This document shows, one piece after another, positions 1 to 5,569 of a DNA stretch of 10,982 nucleotides. Position 1 is the stretch's first letter; every line of letters starts with the position of its first letter. The stretch covers positions 11,952 to 22,933 of the forward strand of contig DFDK01000041.1 in the NCBI GenBank assembly GCA_002367695.1, read 5' to 3'. The notes under the pieces were generated by a model, which had not been told where the DNA came from, made no database searches, and saw only the letters and a program-made list of their open reading frames with translations. The translations under genes were made by a program, and so were the position numbers. This stretch comes from Acidimicrobium sp. UBA3029 (GTDB taxonomy: Bacteria; Actinomycetota; Acidimicrobiia; Acidimicrobiales; Ilumatobacteraceae).

Positions 1-269
1 CGACCGAGAACGATGGGGTAGTTGCCGTTTGCGGCAATGAGTACATCGTGTGGAGCATCGTCACGGTGGTACGTAGTGAATGCAACGCCGAGTGATTCAG
101 CGCATTGAACCCAGTCGGCGCGCTTGCGAAACATGCCGTGCGTTACATCACAAAGCGAACAGTGTCTGACACCGATGCGGGCTCCGAACCAGTAGGAGAC
201 TTCTCCCCAGACTGAAGCATCAGCGTTATAGACACCGATGTATTCAAGATATTGAGAATCATCTGACAT
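1..269 (-). CDS. Hypothetical CxxC protein, 3' part cut off by the window edge
   Basis: The minus strand is open from an ATG at 269-267 to the window edge, giving 89 codons with no stop. I cannot assign a function. The visible part begins with a YIGVYNAD stretch (residues 10-17), probably a beta-hairpin, and carries a CxxC pair at C37/C40 in the context RHCSLCDVTHG, which could be a redox or metal site. There is no signal peptide or membrane segment. No convincing Shine-Dalgarno precedes the ATG, so the start is tentative. TspO lies just upstream on the same strand (53 bases from TspO stop to this ATG), so the two could be co-transcribed, although a weak hairpin lies between them. Codon choice looks genuine: no frame breaks, and third positions are varied like those of the neighbours. 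Confidence 0.7.
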   Translation of the reverse strand, partial: MSDDSQYLEYIGVYNADASVWGEVSYWFGARIGVRHCSLCDVTHGMFRKRADWVQCAESLGVAFTTYHRDDAPHDVLIAANGNYPIVLG

Positions 270-303
270 GAGATCAATTATGACTGAAAAGTCCCGGGTA
301 GAA

Positions 304-319
304 AGATCTTGGCAGATCT
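304..319 (-). terminator. Weak hairpin after the TspO gene
   Basis: Two copies of AGATCT flank TGGC, giving a 6-bp stem with a 4-base loop just downstream of the TspO stop codon. On the minus strand it is followed by TTCTA rather than a clear U-run, so it would be at best an attenuator. The stem is seen directly; its role is inferred. Confidence 0.3.
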
Positions 320-321
320 AA

Positions 322-783
322 TTATTGCGCTGAGTAACTGAAAGCGAGAGACGTGGCGATAGCCAACCAGATTTGATATGGCACGAACGCGATGCCAAGT
401 GCGGGGGATGCGCGAAACGAGATCACCAAAAGCGGGATGGTGAACAGGGAGGCAAACACGAGAGCAACAGCTGATGTGGGGAGTGCGTGCAGCTTAAAAA
501 ACAACCAAGCCCACACGAGAGCTGCCGCCACACTCAGTGCGAGAGAAATCAACCAGACCAGTTGGTGGGTGTTCGAGAGGCGGCTGGCAACGACCCAGGT
601 TGCAGCAATGAGCAGTGCAAAGTTGTAGGGCCAAATGAGACCGACCACATAGCTCGGTGGTTGCCACGCAGGTTTTGAGAGCAAGCGATACCACTGTTGA
701 TCTGTGGTGACCAAGCGACCAGAACCGAAGATGTAGATGGCGATGATGGCGGTGCCAAGAACGCCAACGATGTTGCGACTCAT
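322..783 (-). CDS. tspO: TspO/MBR family tryptophan-rich sensory membrane protein
   Basis: A 153-residue, very hydrophobic protein with five predicted membrane helices (about residues 4-20, 44-64, 73-95, 100-121, 127-149), the size and topology of the TspO/MBR family. Family signatures are visible: WY at 31-32, KPAWQPP at 37-43 in the first loop, WAWLFF at 91-96 and PYQIW at 135-139 in the last helix. TspO proteins bind porphyrins and related tetrapyrroles and in bacteria are linked to light, oxygen and stress responses; the role here is inferred from the family. I chose the ATG at 783. A TTG six bases upstream (789) is in frame and would add two residues. Upstream on the minus strand CATACT lies close to the ATG, so a leaderless mRNA is possible. 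The gene is divergent from the toxin-antitoxin pair, with about 90 bases of shared control region. Confidence 0.9.
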   Translation of the reverse strand: MSRNIVGVLGTAIIAIYIFGSGRLVTTDQQWYRLLSKPAWQPPSYVVGLIWPYNFALLIAATWVVASRLSNTHQLVWLISLALSVAAALVWAWLFFKLHALPTSAVALVFASLFTIPLLVISFRASPALGIAFVPYQIWLAIATSLAFSYSAQ

Positions 784-835
784 GCTCAAGTATGGCTCGC
801 AGCAGCCGGGGTCTCACAAACCGAGCCAAAAACGT

Positions 836-869
836 TTGTTGCAACAATACATATCAGTGTGTAGTATTG
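836..869 (+). promoter_or_regulatory. Leaderless promoter with overlapping palindromes (toxin-antitoxin operator)
   Basis: A -35 TTGCAA (839-844) and a -10 TAGTAT (862-867) are separated by 17 bp, and the antitoxin ATG begins 7 bases after the -10, so the mRNA is probably leaderless. A perfect 12-bp palindrome TTGTTGCAACAA (836-847) covers the -35. A second inverted repeat, CAATAC (845-850) and GTATTG (864-869), brackets the spacer and -10. Such placement is typical of operators bound by the antitoxin or toxin-antitoxin complex. The sequence elements are seen; the regulator is inferred. Confidence 0.6.
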
Positions 870-874
870 CAGAC

Positions 875-1183
875 ATGACCGAATCTGTGAGAATGCCTGT
901 ATCTATTGCCTCTCGTAAAGGTGTGTCGGCTCTTACTCATGAGGTTGCTGGTTATCGGGTTGTGCTGACAAGCCTTGGTCGTGCGGTTGCCGTGGTCGAT
1001 ACCGCTGAGCGTATTGATGAAGATCTGCGCAAGGTTCGCGAAGCTGCGCGTCTTGTTGTGGAATCGATGGCCGAGACCGCCAAGGGTCGATCGACAACAT
1101 TGAATCTTGAAGAAGTGTGCACCCGACTCGGAATATCAATTGCCGATGTGCATGCCCGGGCACAGCAACTTCAAGACGCGTGA
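875..1183 (+). CDS. Phd/YefM-like antitoxin
   Basis: A 102-residue protein. Residues 7-45 have the shape of the Phd/YefM DNA-binding fold: a MPVSIASRKGVSALTHEV segment (beta, then helix), then VVLTSLGRAVAVVD, matching the familiar 'vvItrhGkpvAvlvs' element. Residues 46-72 form a charged helix (ERIDEDLRKVREAARLVVES) that would wrap a toxin. Residues 75-102 (LNLEEVCTRLGISIADVHARAQ) look like a small helix-turn-helix, a C-terminal extension unusual for Phd. The ATG at 875 is chosen because it sits 7 bases from a -10 box. The frame is open further upstream, but that would run through the promoter and into tspO. The stop overlaps the toxin start (GTGA), which indicates translational coupling. Expected role: neutralise the toxin and repress the promoter. 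Confidence 0.72.
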   Translation: MTESVRMPVSIASRKGVSALTHEVAGYRVVLTSLGRAVAVVDTAERIDEDLRKVREAARLVVESMAETAKGRSTTLNLEEVCTRLGISIADVHARAQQLQDA

Positions 1184-1911
1184 GGCGAGCAGAGCGCTTT
1201 CCCAACAACCAAGCCGAAGTTGTTTTTGGCGACATCTTTGTAGAACAAATTGAAGTCTTGAGCAAAGACGAGCAGCTCGATGTATTGAACGCGGTGATTG
1301 CACTGTGCGACAACCCGGGTGGTAAACATCCGCTTCGGGCACCACTCGCTGGTTGGAACACGCTTGCGGTGCTTGGCAGTGAACGTCGTGTTGTTTATAA
1401 GGGATCTCTTGTGCGCGGAGTGGGTCTGGTCGAGGTGTTGTGTCTTGGACCTCGGCGAAACCAAGAGGTGTATGACATGGCCGATGCAATTGCTACGACC
1501 GGACGTCTCACTGATGAAGAAGCGATTCAGATGTGGATTGCCTTGGCGTTGTTGGACGTAGTTGTTGAGCACGTTGGTCTTGATGGATGGGATTACCGCC
1601 CCGAGCCCGCCAACTTGGGACTACGCAGAACTGCGGTGCGGAGCGGACTGCTTGATACCGACACAGCTGCGGTGTTGTCGAAAGATGAAGTACTCGCTGC
1701 GATGCAGCACGGATGGGGCACTCGAGGTGCAGACCCTGTGAAGGCTTTACGTGCAGCATTGGAACGCGCACGTGGCAGTGTTGACCCAACAGCAGTCTCA
1801 CGCATTATTTCTGGGCGACAACATGAGCGCTGCGGTGCAGCAATGCCACGTGCGGGTGTTCGATGTATTCGCCGAAAGAGTCACCCAGGCCCACACCGAG
1901 CCAAACCGTGA
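1180..1911 (+). CDS. RelE/ParE-like toxin with long C-terminal extension and Zn-like motif
   Basis: A 243-residue protein. About residues 12-105 resemble the RelE/ParE toxin core: a VVFGDIFVEQIEVL strand and helix, an LDVLNAVIALCDNPG helix, HPLRAPLAGWNTLAVLG, then RRVVYKG and VEVLCLGPR, the usual 'plrG.r.lRvG.yRvvY' pattern. In this family such proteins cleave mRNA on the ribosome or poison gyrase; which applies is not decidable here. Most members are 85-110 residues, so the 135-residue tail is unusual. The tail is mostly helical and ends in a CX10CX5HX3H arrangement (C..GAAMPRAGVR..C, then H and HPGPH), a plausible zinc site. The GTG start at 1180 is preferred over an upstream ATG at 1117 because it gives a 4-base overlap with the antitoxin stop, whereas 1117 would read inside the antitoxin in another frame. 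Confidence 0.65.
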   Translation: MRRAERFPNNQAEVVFGDIFVEQIEVLSKDEQLDVLNAVIALCDNPGGKHPLRAPLAGWNTLAVLGSERRVVYKGSLVRGVGLVEVLCLGPRRNQEVYDMADAIATTGRLTDEEAIQMWIALALLDVVVEHVGLDGWDYRPEPANLGLRRTAVRSGLLDTDTAAVLSKDEVLAAMQHGWGTRGADPVKALRAALERARGSVDPTAVSRIISGRQHERCGAAMPRAGVRCIRRKSHPGPHRAKP

Positions 1912-1935
1912 CAACTCGCTGAGTTAATTAAATGA

Positions 1936-2094
1936 AGGACTCTTGGTGCAAACTCAAATACACAGTGGCTGTGGATTGCTGGTGCTGTAGTGGCACTGCA
2001 GATCGTCAACCCACTGACTCGCTTTTGCCCTGTGTATTTCATTCTGAACAAGATGATGCCAGAGACCGAACCAATTCAGAACGGTAACAAATAG
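1936..2094 (+). pseudogene. 5'-truncated DUF2892/YgaP-type membrane protein remnant
   Basis: A 52-codon open stretch with no ATG, GTG or TTG at its beginning, bounded upstream by an in-frame TGA (1933-1935) and ending at TAG (2092-2094). It encodes one membrane helix (WLWIAGAVVALQIVNPLT) followed by RFCPVYFILNKM. This matches the second helix and the 'FCP...iL.k' ending of small DUF2892/YgaP-like inner-membrane proteins, which normally have two helices and 60-70 residues. The first helix is missing, and the 25 bases between the toxin stop and this frame cannot hold it. The coding pattern is clean to the stop, so decay looks recent, or a non-standard start (CTG/ATT) is in use. It lies directly after the toxin gene on the same strand. 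Confidence 0.55.
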
Positions 2095-2112
2095 TTTTCA
2101 AAAACTGTTGTT
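2086..2112. terminator. AT-rich inverted repeat between convergent genes
   Basis: AGTTTT-CA-AAAACT (2093-2106) is a perfect inverted repeat. It is flanked by AACAA (2086-2090) and TTGTT (2108-2112), which extend the stem across a small asymmetric bulge. It lies between the convergent DUF2892 remnant and the SARP-cupin gene and could act as a weak terminator in both directions. The repeat is visible; function is inferred, and the low GC argues for weak activity. Confidence 0.35.
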
Positions 2113-2121
2113 GGTGAATTT

Positions 2122-3171
2122 CTACCAACCGTCAACACGAAACTCTGTATCGCCTTCGACCCACATGTCGTGATCGGGGGCAATGTCAAACGAGTCGCCA
2201 GGCTTGTAGGTGTGAGTTTTGCCATTTCGCCAGGCCACGGTGACTGCCCCAGCAAGCACATTGCCAACGTGGTGCATGTCGCATAAGTCGCTCGTCTCAG
2301 GGGTTCTGATGTGTACAGACCATTTCCAGCCAGGAGGGAAGACGTATTCATCTGATCGCTTGTGGGTAACAAGACCGAATTTTTCGATTTTTGGTTGTAG
2401 CGGAAATCTGGATGAATCTTTGGCTGTTTCTTCGTTATACCAATCTCGTAATGCCGTGGTGTCCTTAATTCCGAGGTCTCTACCGATGAGCTCTTCATAC
2501 TTTGTCAGGGCCAAATAAGCGGAAGGTAAATCACCCCGGTTGATGTGGGCTTTGACGAGTTTTTGAATGGCCTGCTGCGAATATTGGTCAATGGCAATAA
2601 GTGATTGCGCCATCAATAAGCCACTTTCATGATCGTTTCTCGCAGCCCAAATATCGCATAAGAGCGCAAGAGATCGTGTTGTTACAACCCGAAGGCGTTC
2701 TCGCTCGTTGTCGAGCCAAATTCGCTCGATGCCTGGGAGCAAAGGGTTTCTCGTGATCGAATATGCAACCGTCGCGCAACGAAGCGCTAGCTGTAAATCA
2801 TGTTTACGAAATGCGGCCTCTGCATCGTCAATCGCTCTTGTTGCGGTGCGCACATCGATTCTGGTTTCAGAAGGCCATCGAATTTCTGCTGAACCACCGC
2901 TCGAGAGCAAGATGTGTTTAGAGTCAAGCCCAAGCGCGTTAAGGCTTTTGCGGAGTCGGCTAAAGGTGGAATTGAGGATTGAATCTGTTGAAGGTGGGGT
3001 CTTATCTGACCATAGATCTTCGATCAACGTGATTCGTGAAATTGGATACGGGGAGACAGAGAGACGTACCAGGATCATTCGACCGAGCACCCCTCCCATT
3101 TCGCTTGGGGGCATCCACTCGCCGTCGTGTTGGATCGAAATTCGCCCAAGTAAGTGGACAGCAACGGACAT
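2122..3171 (-). CDS. SARP-family transcriptional regulator with C-terminal cupin ligand domain
   Basis: A 349-residue protein in three parts. Residues 1-100 form an OmpR-type winged helix as in SARP/AfsR regulators (VHLLGRISIQ opening, TLIEDLWSDKTP, STFSRLRKSL). Residues 105-250 form the bacterial transcriptional activator domain of helical repeats (AFRKHDLQLALR, LDNERERLRVV, YSQQAIQKLVKAHINRGD, GIKDTTALRDW). Residues 262-349 form a cupin: PGWKWS at 280-285, H287, C297, H300/H301, G308, PGD at 324-326 and PDHDMWV at 332-338. SARPs bind direct repeats at 11-bp pitch and activate transcription, and such repeats lie in the divergent promoter. The cupin closely matches the free cupin protein encoded at 3618-3974, suggesting both see the same ligand. 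The ATG at 3171 lies 8 bases after a minus-strand TGTAAT (-10), so the message is probably leaderless and autoregulated. Confidence 0.85.
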   Translation of the reverse strand: MSVAVHLLGRISIQHDGEWMPPSEMGGVLGRMILVRLSVSPYPISRITLIEDLWSDKTPPSTDSILNSTFSRLRKSLNALGLDSKHILLSSGGSAEIRWPSETRIDVRTATRAIDDAEAAFRKHDLQLALRCATVAYSITRNPLLPGIERIWLDNERERLRVVTTRSLALLCDIWAARNDHESGLLMAQSLIAIDQYSQQAIQKLVKAHINRGDLPSAYLALTKYEELIGRDLGIKDTTALRDWYNEETAKDSSRFPLQPKIEKFGLVTHKRSDEYVFPPGWKWSVHIRTPETSDLCDMHHVGNVLAGAVTVAWRNGKTHTYKPGDSFDIAPDHDMWVEGDTEFRVDGW

Positions 3172-3179
3172 GATGTCAA

Positions 3180-3208
3180 ATTACACCAGAATAGGAAATC
3201 GTGAAAGG
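3180..3208 (-). promoter_or_regulatory. Promoter of the SARP-cupin regulator gene
   Basis: On the minus strand a -10 TGTAAT (3185-3180) is 8 bases from the ATG at 3171. The position 17 bp upstream (3208-3203, CCTTTC) lies within the first of the 11-bp repeats used by the divergent promoter. Regulator binding there would compete with RNA polymerase, so negative autoregulation is plausible. The -35 is poor; the -10 and its spacing are the evidence. Confidence 0.45.
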
Positions 3209-3245
3209 GCGCGACAAGGTAATTGCAAGGTCGACTACTTATTAT
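3202..3245 (+). promoter_or_regulatory. SARP-type operator: three direct repeats at 11-bp pitch plus -10 box
   Basis: TGAAAGGG (3202-3209), GACAAGGT (3213-3220) and TGCAAGGT (3224-3231) are exactly 11 bp apart, one helical turn, and share the core CAAGGT or a near version. The last repeat ends 8 bp before a good -10, TATTAT (3240-3245), and there is no consensus -35, which would fall inside the repeats. This is the architecture known for SARP activators (heptamer repeats, 11-bp pitch, about 8 bp to the -10). The adjacent divergent gene encodes a SARP. The repeats are read directly; the binding partner is inferred. Confidence 0.7.
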
Positions 3246-3265
3246 TCTGAACTGGAGGTAAACGC

Positions 3266-3418
3266 ATGTCTAGCGAAGTATTCACCGTTGAATGCCCTTG
3301 TGGTGCTGTTATGTCGGAATCGGAAATGGCTGTGCTGACCAAGGTCGTACAGGAGCATGCTCAGTCAAACCATGACATGGTGCTTTCTGCCGAAGATGTT
3401 CAGGATATGGCGCATTAA
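3266..3418 (+). CDS. Small CxC protein, DUF1059-like
   Basis: A 50-residue protein with a strong ribosome site GGAGGT (3254-3259), 7 bases from the ATG when counted from GGAGG. The N-terminus VECPCGAVM holds a CPCG motif. It is followed by an amphipathic helix and VVQEHAQSNHDMVLSAEDVQDM, matching the 'eHA...Hgmeltpe.v..i' end of DUF1059-type small proteins. DUF1059 proteins usually begin with a similar cysteine pair; their biochemical role is unknown and a metal site is a guess. It is the first gene behind the SARP-type operator, with the predicted transcription start about 14 bases upstream of the ATG, so it is the prime candidate target of the divergent SARP-cupin regulator. It is short but well supported by its ribosome site and promoter. 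Confidence 0.72.
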   Translation: MSSEVFTVECPCGAVMSESEMAVLTKVVQEHAQSNHDMVLSAEDVQDMAH

Positions 3419-3430
3419 GAAGGCAATTTC

Positions 3431-3449
3431 TGCAAGGTAAATGCAAGGC
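3431..3449 (+). promoter_or_regulatory. Second SARP-type direct repeat pair
   Basis: TGCAAGG occurs at 3431-3437 and again at 3442-3448, exactly 11 bp apart. The region from 3431 closely resembles the operator at 3213-3231 (CAAGGTAAATGCAAGGC here, CAAGGTAATTGCAAGGT there). It lies 13 bases after the stop of the small CxC gene and about 170 bases upstream of the cupin gene. No good -10 is seen 8 bp downstream (around CACAGT, 3458-3463), so its promoter is unclear. It may drive the cupin gene through a long leader. Confidence 0.6.
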
Positions 3450-3617
3450 TCGCTTGTCACAGTTTGCATATGGAGAATTGGGCAAAGAGCAGATTTGTAT
3501 CGAAATATTTCGTGCAGCAACACAGCGATCAACCAATTTTCTTCGAAGATGGAAGCTATGACGAAAATGCGTTAATGAAAAGTTGTACCACTGTAGACAC
3601 AAACAAAAGGAGAAAAC

Positions 3618-3974
3618 ATGTCAGGTGCGATGAGTAAGAATCCAGAGATAGCTGGTGAGAAAAAAGATGTACCCTTTGCAACCCAATTCACTGTGGACAT
3701 GCCATCGGGTTCTGTGACTAAGGGAATTTTGCAACCTGGTTGGAAGTGGAGCACTCACATTAAGCCAATGATTGGAGGCGAACTTTGCCAAGCACCGCAC
3801 TTTGGGGTTGTAATTGAAGGAAGCTTGACCATTTTGCAAGATGGCGTTGAAACTATTTGCAACGCTGGCGATGTGCTTCACGCGACACCTGGTCATGATG
3901 CATGGGTTAACGGCAACCAAACCGTAGTCATGTACGAGTTTGCACAAACCAACTTGTTCGCACACAAGAAATAG
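3618..3974 (+). CDS. Single-domain cupin protein
   Basis: A 118-residue cytoplasmic beta-barrel protein of the cupin superfamily. It has the first cupin motif as PGWKWSTHI (40-48) with H47, C57, H61 and G68, and the second as AGD (83-85) and PGHDAWV (91-97) with H93. The histidines probably hold a metal, and C57 is a candidate extra ligand or redox residue. The spacing and wording closely track the cupin of the regulator at 2122-3171 (PGWKWS..HI, LC...H.G, GD, HD.WV), so a duplication or fusion history is likely. The ATG at 3618 has AAGGAG (3608-3613) 4 bases upstream. A preceding 199-base gap holds the second direct-repeat pair. The substrate is unknown; it may bind, convert or buffer the regulator's ligand. 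Confidence 0.85.
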   Translation: MSGAMSKNPEIAGEKKDVPFATQFTVDMPSGSVTKGILQPGWKWSTHIKPMIGGELCQAPHFGVVIEGSLTILQDGVETICNAGDVLHATPGHDAWVNGNQTVVMYEFAQTNLFAHKK

Positions 3975-4092
3975 GAAGACATAAAATTTAGTGATCAATG
4001 CAGTCAATCGTGCCGATTTTGTTGTGCGGAGATTGCACTATTGTTCGCTCTAGATACAGAAGTACCATAAAACGACCAAATGGAGGTAAATG

Positions 4093-4725
4093 ATGTTGTT
4101 ATTTAATAGGACGGTTCAGACAAGTGGTGACCTACCAGCGCTCATGCCATTACTGCAAGAAATTTCGGGCATCTGCAAGAAAAATGATGTACCGATGAAT
4201 GTGTGGGTTGGTGGAAACGGATTCGTAATTGGAACAGTGGTGTTTAGTGTGGGCTACGAGTCACTAGCAGCTCGCGCAGCAGCAACAACAAGACTGATGG
4301 CGGCTGAAGGTTGGTGGGAAGTCAATCGCAAGATGCGCGAACACATGACTTCGGCTGAGCCTGACACCATTTTGAGCTACATACGCGGTGGTTCATTGGG
4401 CAATGCAATTCCGGCAGGAACAATTGTTCAGACAAATCAGTTTCAGTTAGCTCAAGGTGCTGACTGGATGGCAACGTTGAAGTGGGCCAATGAGTTTGCT
4501 GAAATGCACACCAAATTGACTGGTGTTGATGTCAACATCGCGCACTCACTCTTTGGTGTGCTTGGTGGCATGGCAATGATCAGTGGCTACCCAAATGCTG
4601 AAGCGATCGACACGCAACGAGCAAAAGTTTCAGCAAGCGGCGAGTGGCTGGCCAAGTTCCTTGAAGGTGGCAAGTTTTCGACAGCCGGAACTGTAATGCA
4701 GCGACATATGACCAAGGTTGTCTAA
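4093..4725 (+). CDS. Unrecognised two-domain protein, probably internally duplicated alpha/beta barrel
   Basis: A 210-residue soluble protein I cannot assign to a named family. The two halves look like repeats of one fold. In residues 1-95 a strand (MLLFNRTVQTSG) leads to a helix, then NVWVGGNGFVIGTVVFSVGYESLAA and a helix with GWWEV. In residues 107-205 IPAGTIVQTNQFQLAQGADWM leads to a helix, then VNIAHSLFGVLGGMAMISGYPNAEA and a helix with GEWLAKF. This strand-helix-strand-strand-helix order is reminiscent of ferredoxin-like dimeric alpha/beta-barrel (ABM or NIPSNAP-type) proteins, but that is a guess. Two ATGs are adjacent (4090 and 4093). I prefer 4093 because GGAGG (4082-4086) is 6 bases from it and only 3 from the other. 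It follows the cupin gene by 118 bases with the same ribosome-site style (GGAGGTAAA) as the small CxC gene, suggesting a common regulon. Confidence 0.75.
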   Translation: MLLFNRTVQTSGDLPALMPLLQEISGICKKNDVPMNVWVGGNGFVIGTVVFSVGYESLAARAAATTRLMAAEGWWEVNRKMREHMTSAEPDTILSYIRGGSLGNAIPAGTIVQTNQFQLAQGADWMATLKWANEFAEMHTKLTGVDVNIAHSLFGVLGGMAMISGYPNAEAIDTQRAKVSASGEWLAKFLEGGKFSTAGTVMQRHMTKVV

Positions 4726-4814
4726 ACAGCAATACAACTAATTGGAGTTGTCTGGCTGCATGAGGCGCAGCGTTACATAGGTCGTGCTCGGGGTGTCAAG
4801 CGTCTAAAGGGCAT

Positions 4815-4861
4815 AGAAATATTTCTGCACTAAGGGTGCAGGTCATGCACACATCCGTGCA
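4815..4861 (+). promoter_or_regulatory. Cluster of alternating palindromic half-sites before the alarmone-synthetase gene
   Basis: AGAAATATTTCT (4815-4826) is a perfect 12-bp palindrome. It runs into TGCAC (4826-4830), GTGCA (4836-4840), TGCAC (4846-4850) and GTGCA (4857-4861), spaced 10, 10 and 11 bp, so the half-sites fall on one face of the helix and form three overlapping inverted repeats. The last half-site overlaps the ATG at 4861. No convincing ribosome site is present. This is the layout expected of a cooperative autorepressor operator; the binding protein is unknown. Confidence 0.55.
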
Positions 4862-5565
4862 TGGAATTATCCCGAGCCCGGATCGACCGCCTTGGTGAGG
4901 CAATTAAGTCTGGCGAACTCAATGATGTGGATCAGTCGGTATTTAACTATCTCCGTTCTCAGTGGGCCGAATTGGGTAATGAAATATCCAAGAAGTTGAT
5001 CCTTGAATTTGGCAATGATGAATTCGGCGTGAGTTTGAGGTTGAAGAATCTTGAAACCATCAGAGCAAAACTCTTGCGTACGACGCTTCGACTGAGCAGT
5101 TTGAGGGATGTCGTTGGTGCTCGAATTGTCATCAATGAGGGATTGAGTCTGCAAAACGACTCAGTTTTGCGCTCTGTGGCGCTATTTGAAGATTATGCGG
5201 TGAAGATTATTGACCGAAGAGAATTTCCAAGTTTCGGATATCGCGCTGTTCACGTAGAGGTTCGCCAGGGTCTCTATTTAGGTGAGATTCAGATTCGGAC
5301 TCCTTTGCAGCATGAATGGGCGAGATCGATGGAATCTCTTGCACGCTTAGTCGGTCGAGATGTGCGATACGGCGGAGGGCCAGTAGTTGACACGTATAGC
5401 CCTGTTGTGCATAACCTGCTGCTGAACTCGTATAGAAACCTTGTCGAACTTGGACGGAGGATTGAAATGAGTGAAGTTGGAGTTTTGAATGACACAGCGG
5501 AATTGTTTCAGGGACTCATCACCATTAAATCCCTGGTAATCGAAATTGAGAAAAAGGTAAGGTGA
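4861..5565 (+). CDS. Small RelA/SpoT-domain nucleotide pyrophosphokinase, candidate toxSAS toxin
   Basis: A 234-residue single-domain member of the RelA/SpoT synthetase superfamily, without a hydrolase or TGS/ACT regulatory domain. Synthetase motifs are present: RLKNLETIRAK (60-70, ATP-binding R/K region), the metal aspartate D83 in LRDVVGARIV, the GYRAVH loop (126-131) with Y127, E142 in EIQIRT (142-147) and QHEWA (150-154). The family transfers pyrophosphate from ATP to GDP/GTP, making (p)ppGpp; toxSAS members instead make ppApp or pyrophosphorylate tRNA. Catalytic residues look intact, so activity is likely. The rest is helical. The gene is followed after 4 bases by a small gene and preceded by a palindrome cluster, the context of a toxin-antitoxin module. 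A housekeeping small alarmone synthetase is the alternative. The start at 4861 has no ribosome site. Confidence 0.82.
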   Translation: MELSRARIDRLGEAIKSGELNDVDQSVFNYLRSQWAELGNEISKKLILEFGNDEFGVSLRLKNLETIRAKLLRTTLRLSSLRDVVGARIVINEGLSLQNDSVLRSVALFEDYAVKIIDRREFPSFGYRAVHVEVRQGLYLGEIQIRTPLQHEWARSMESLARLVGRDVRYGGGPVVDTYSPVVHNLLLNSYRNLVELGRRIEMSEVGVLNDTAELFQGLITIKSLVIEIEKKVR

Positions 5566-5569
5566 AATC

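Noticed and set aside
737..874. N-terminal extension of the antitoxin ORF
   Set aside because: It runs through the -35/-10 promoter and the tspO start region, and its codons do not continue the Phd-like fold.
1117..1179. Upstream ATG start for the RelE-like toxin
   Set aside because: It would translate 21 extra residues inside the antitoxin gene in another frame. The GTG at 1180 gives the usual stop-start overlap.
2708..3250. A 180-codon plus-strand ORF opposite the SARP-cupin gene
   Set aside because: It is a shadow of the regulator frame and runs into the divergent promoter; no ribosome site.
3470..3637. A 55-codon plus-strand ORF starting near where the second SARP array would place a transcript start
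   Set aside because: It has no ribosome site, overlaps the cupin start in another frame, ends in a basic run read through the cupin's ribosome site, and resembles no family. It is probably chance, though a leaderless reading cannot be excluded.
3975..4092. A third SARP-type repeat array upstream of the 4093 gene
   Set aside because: I searched for CAAGG-like repeats at 11-bp pitch and found only TGCAGTCA / TGCCGATT at 12 bp, which does not fit.
4734..4751. ACAACT / AGTTGT inverted repeat after the 4093-4725 gene as a terminator
   Set aside because: It has only a 6-bp AT-rich stem and no U-run. Too weak to annotate.
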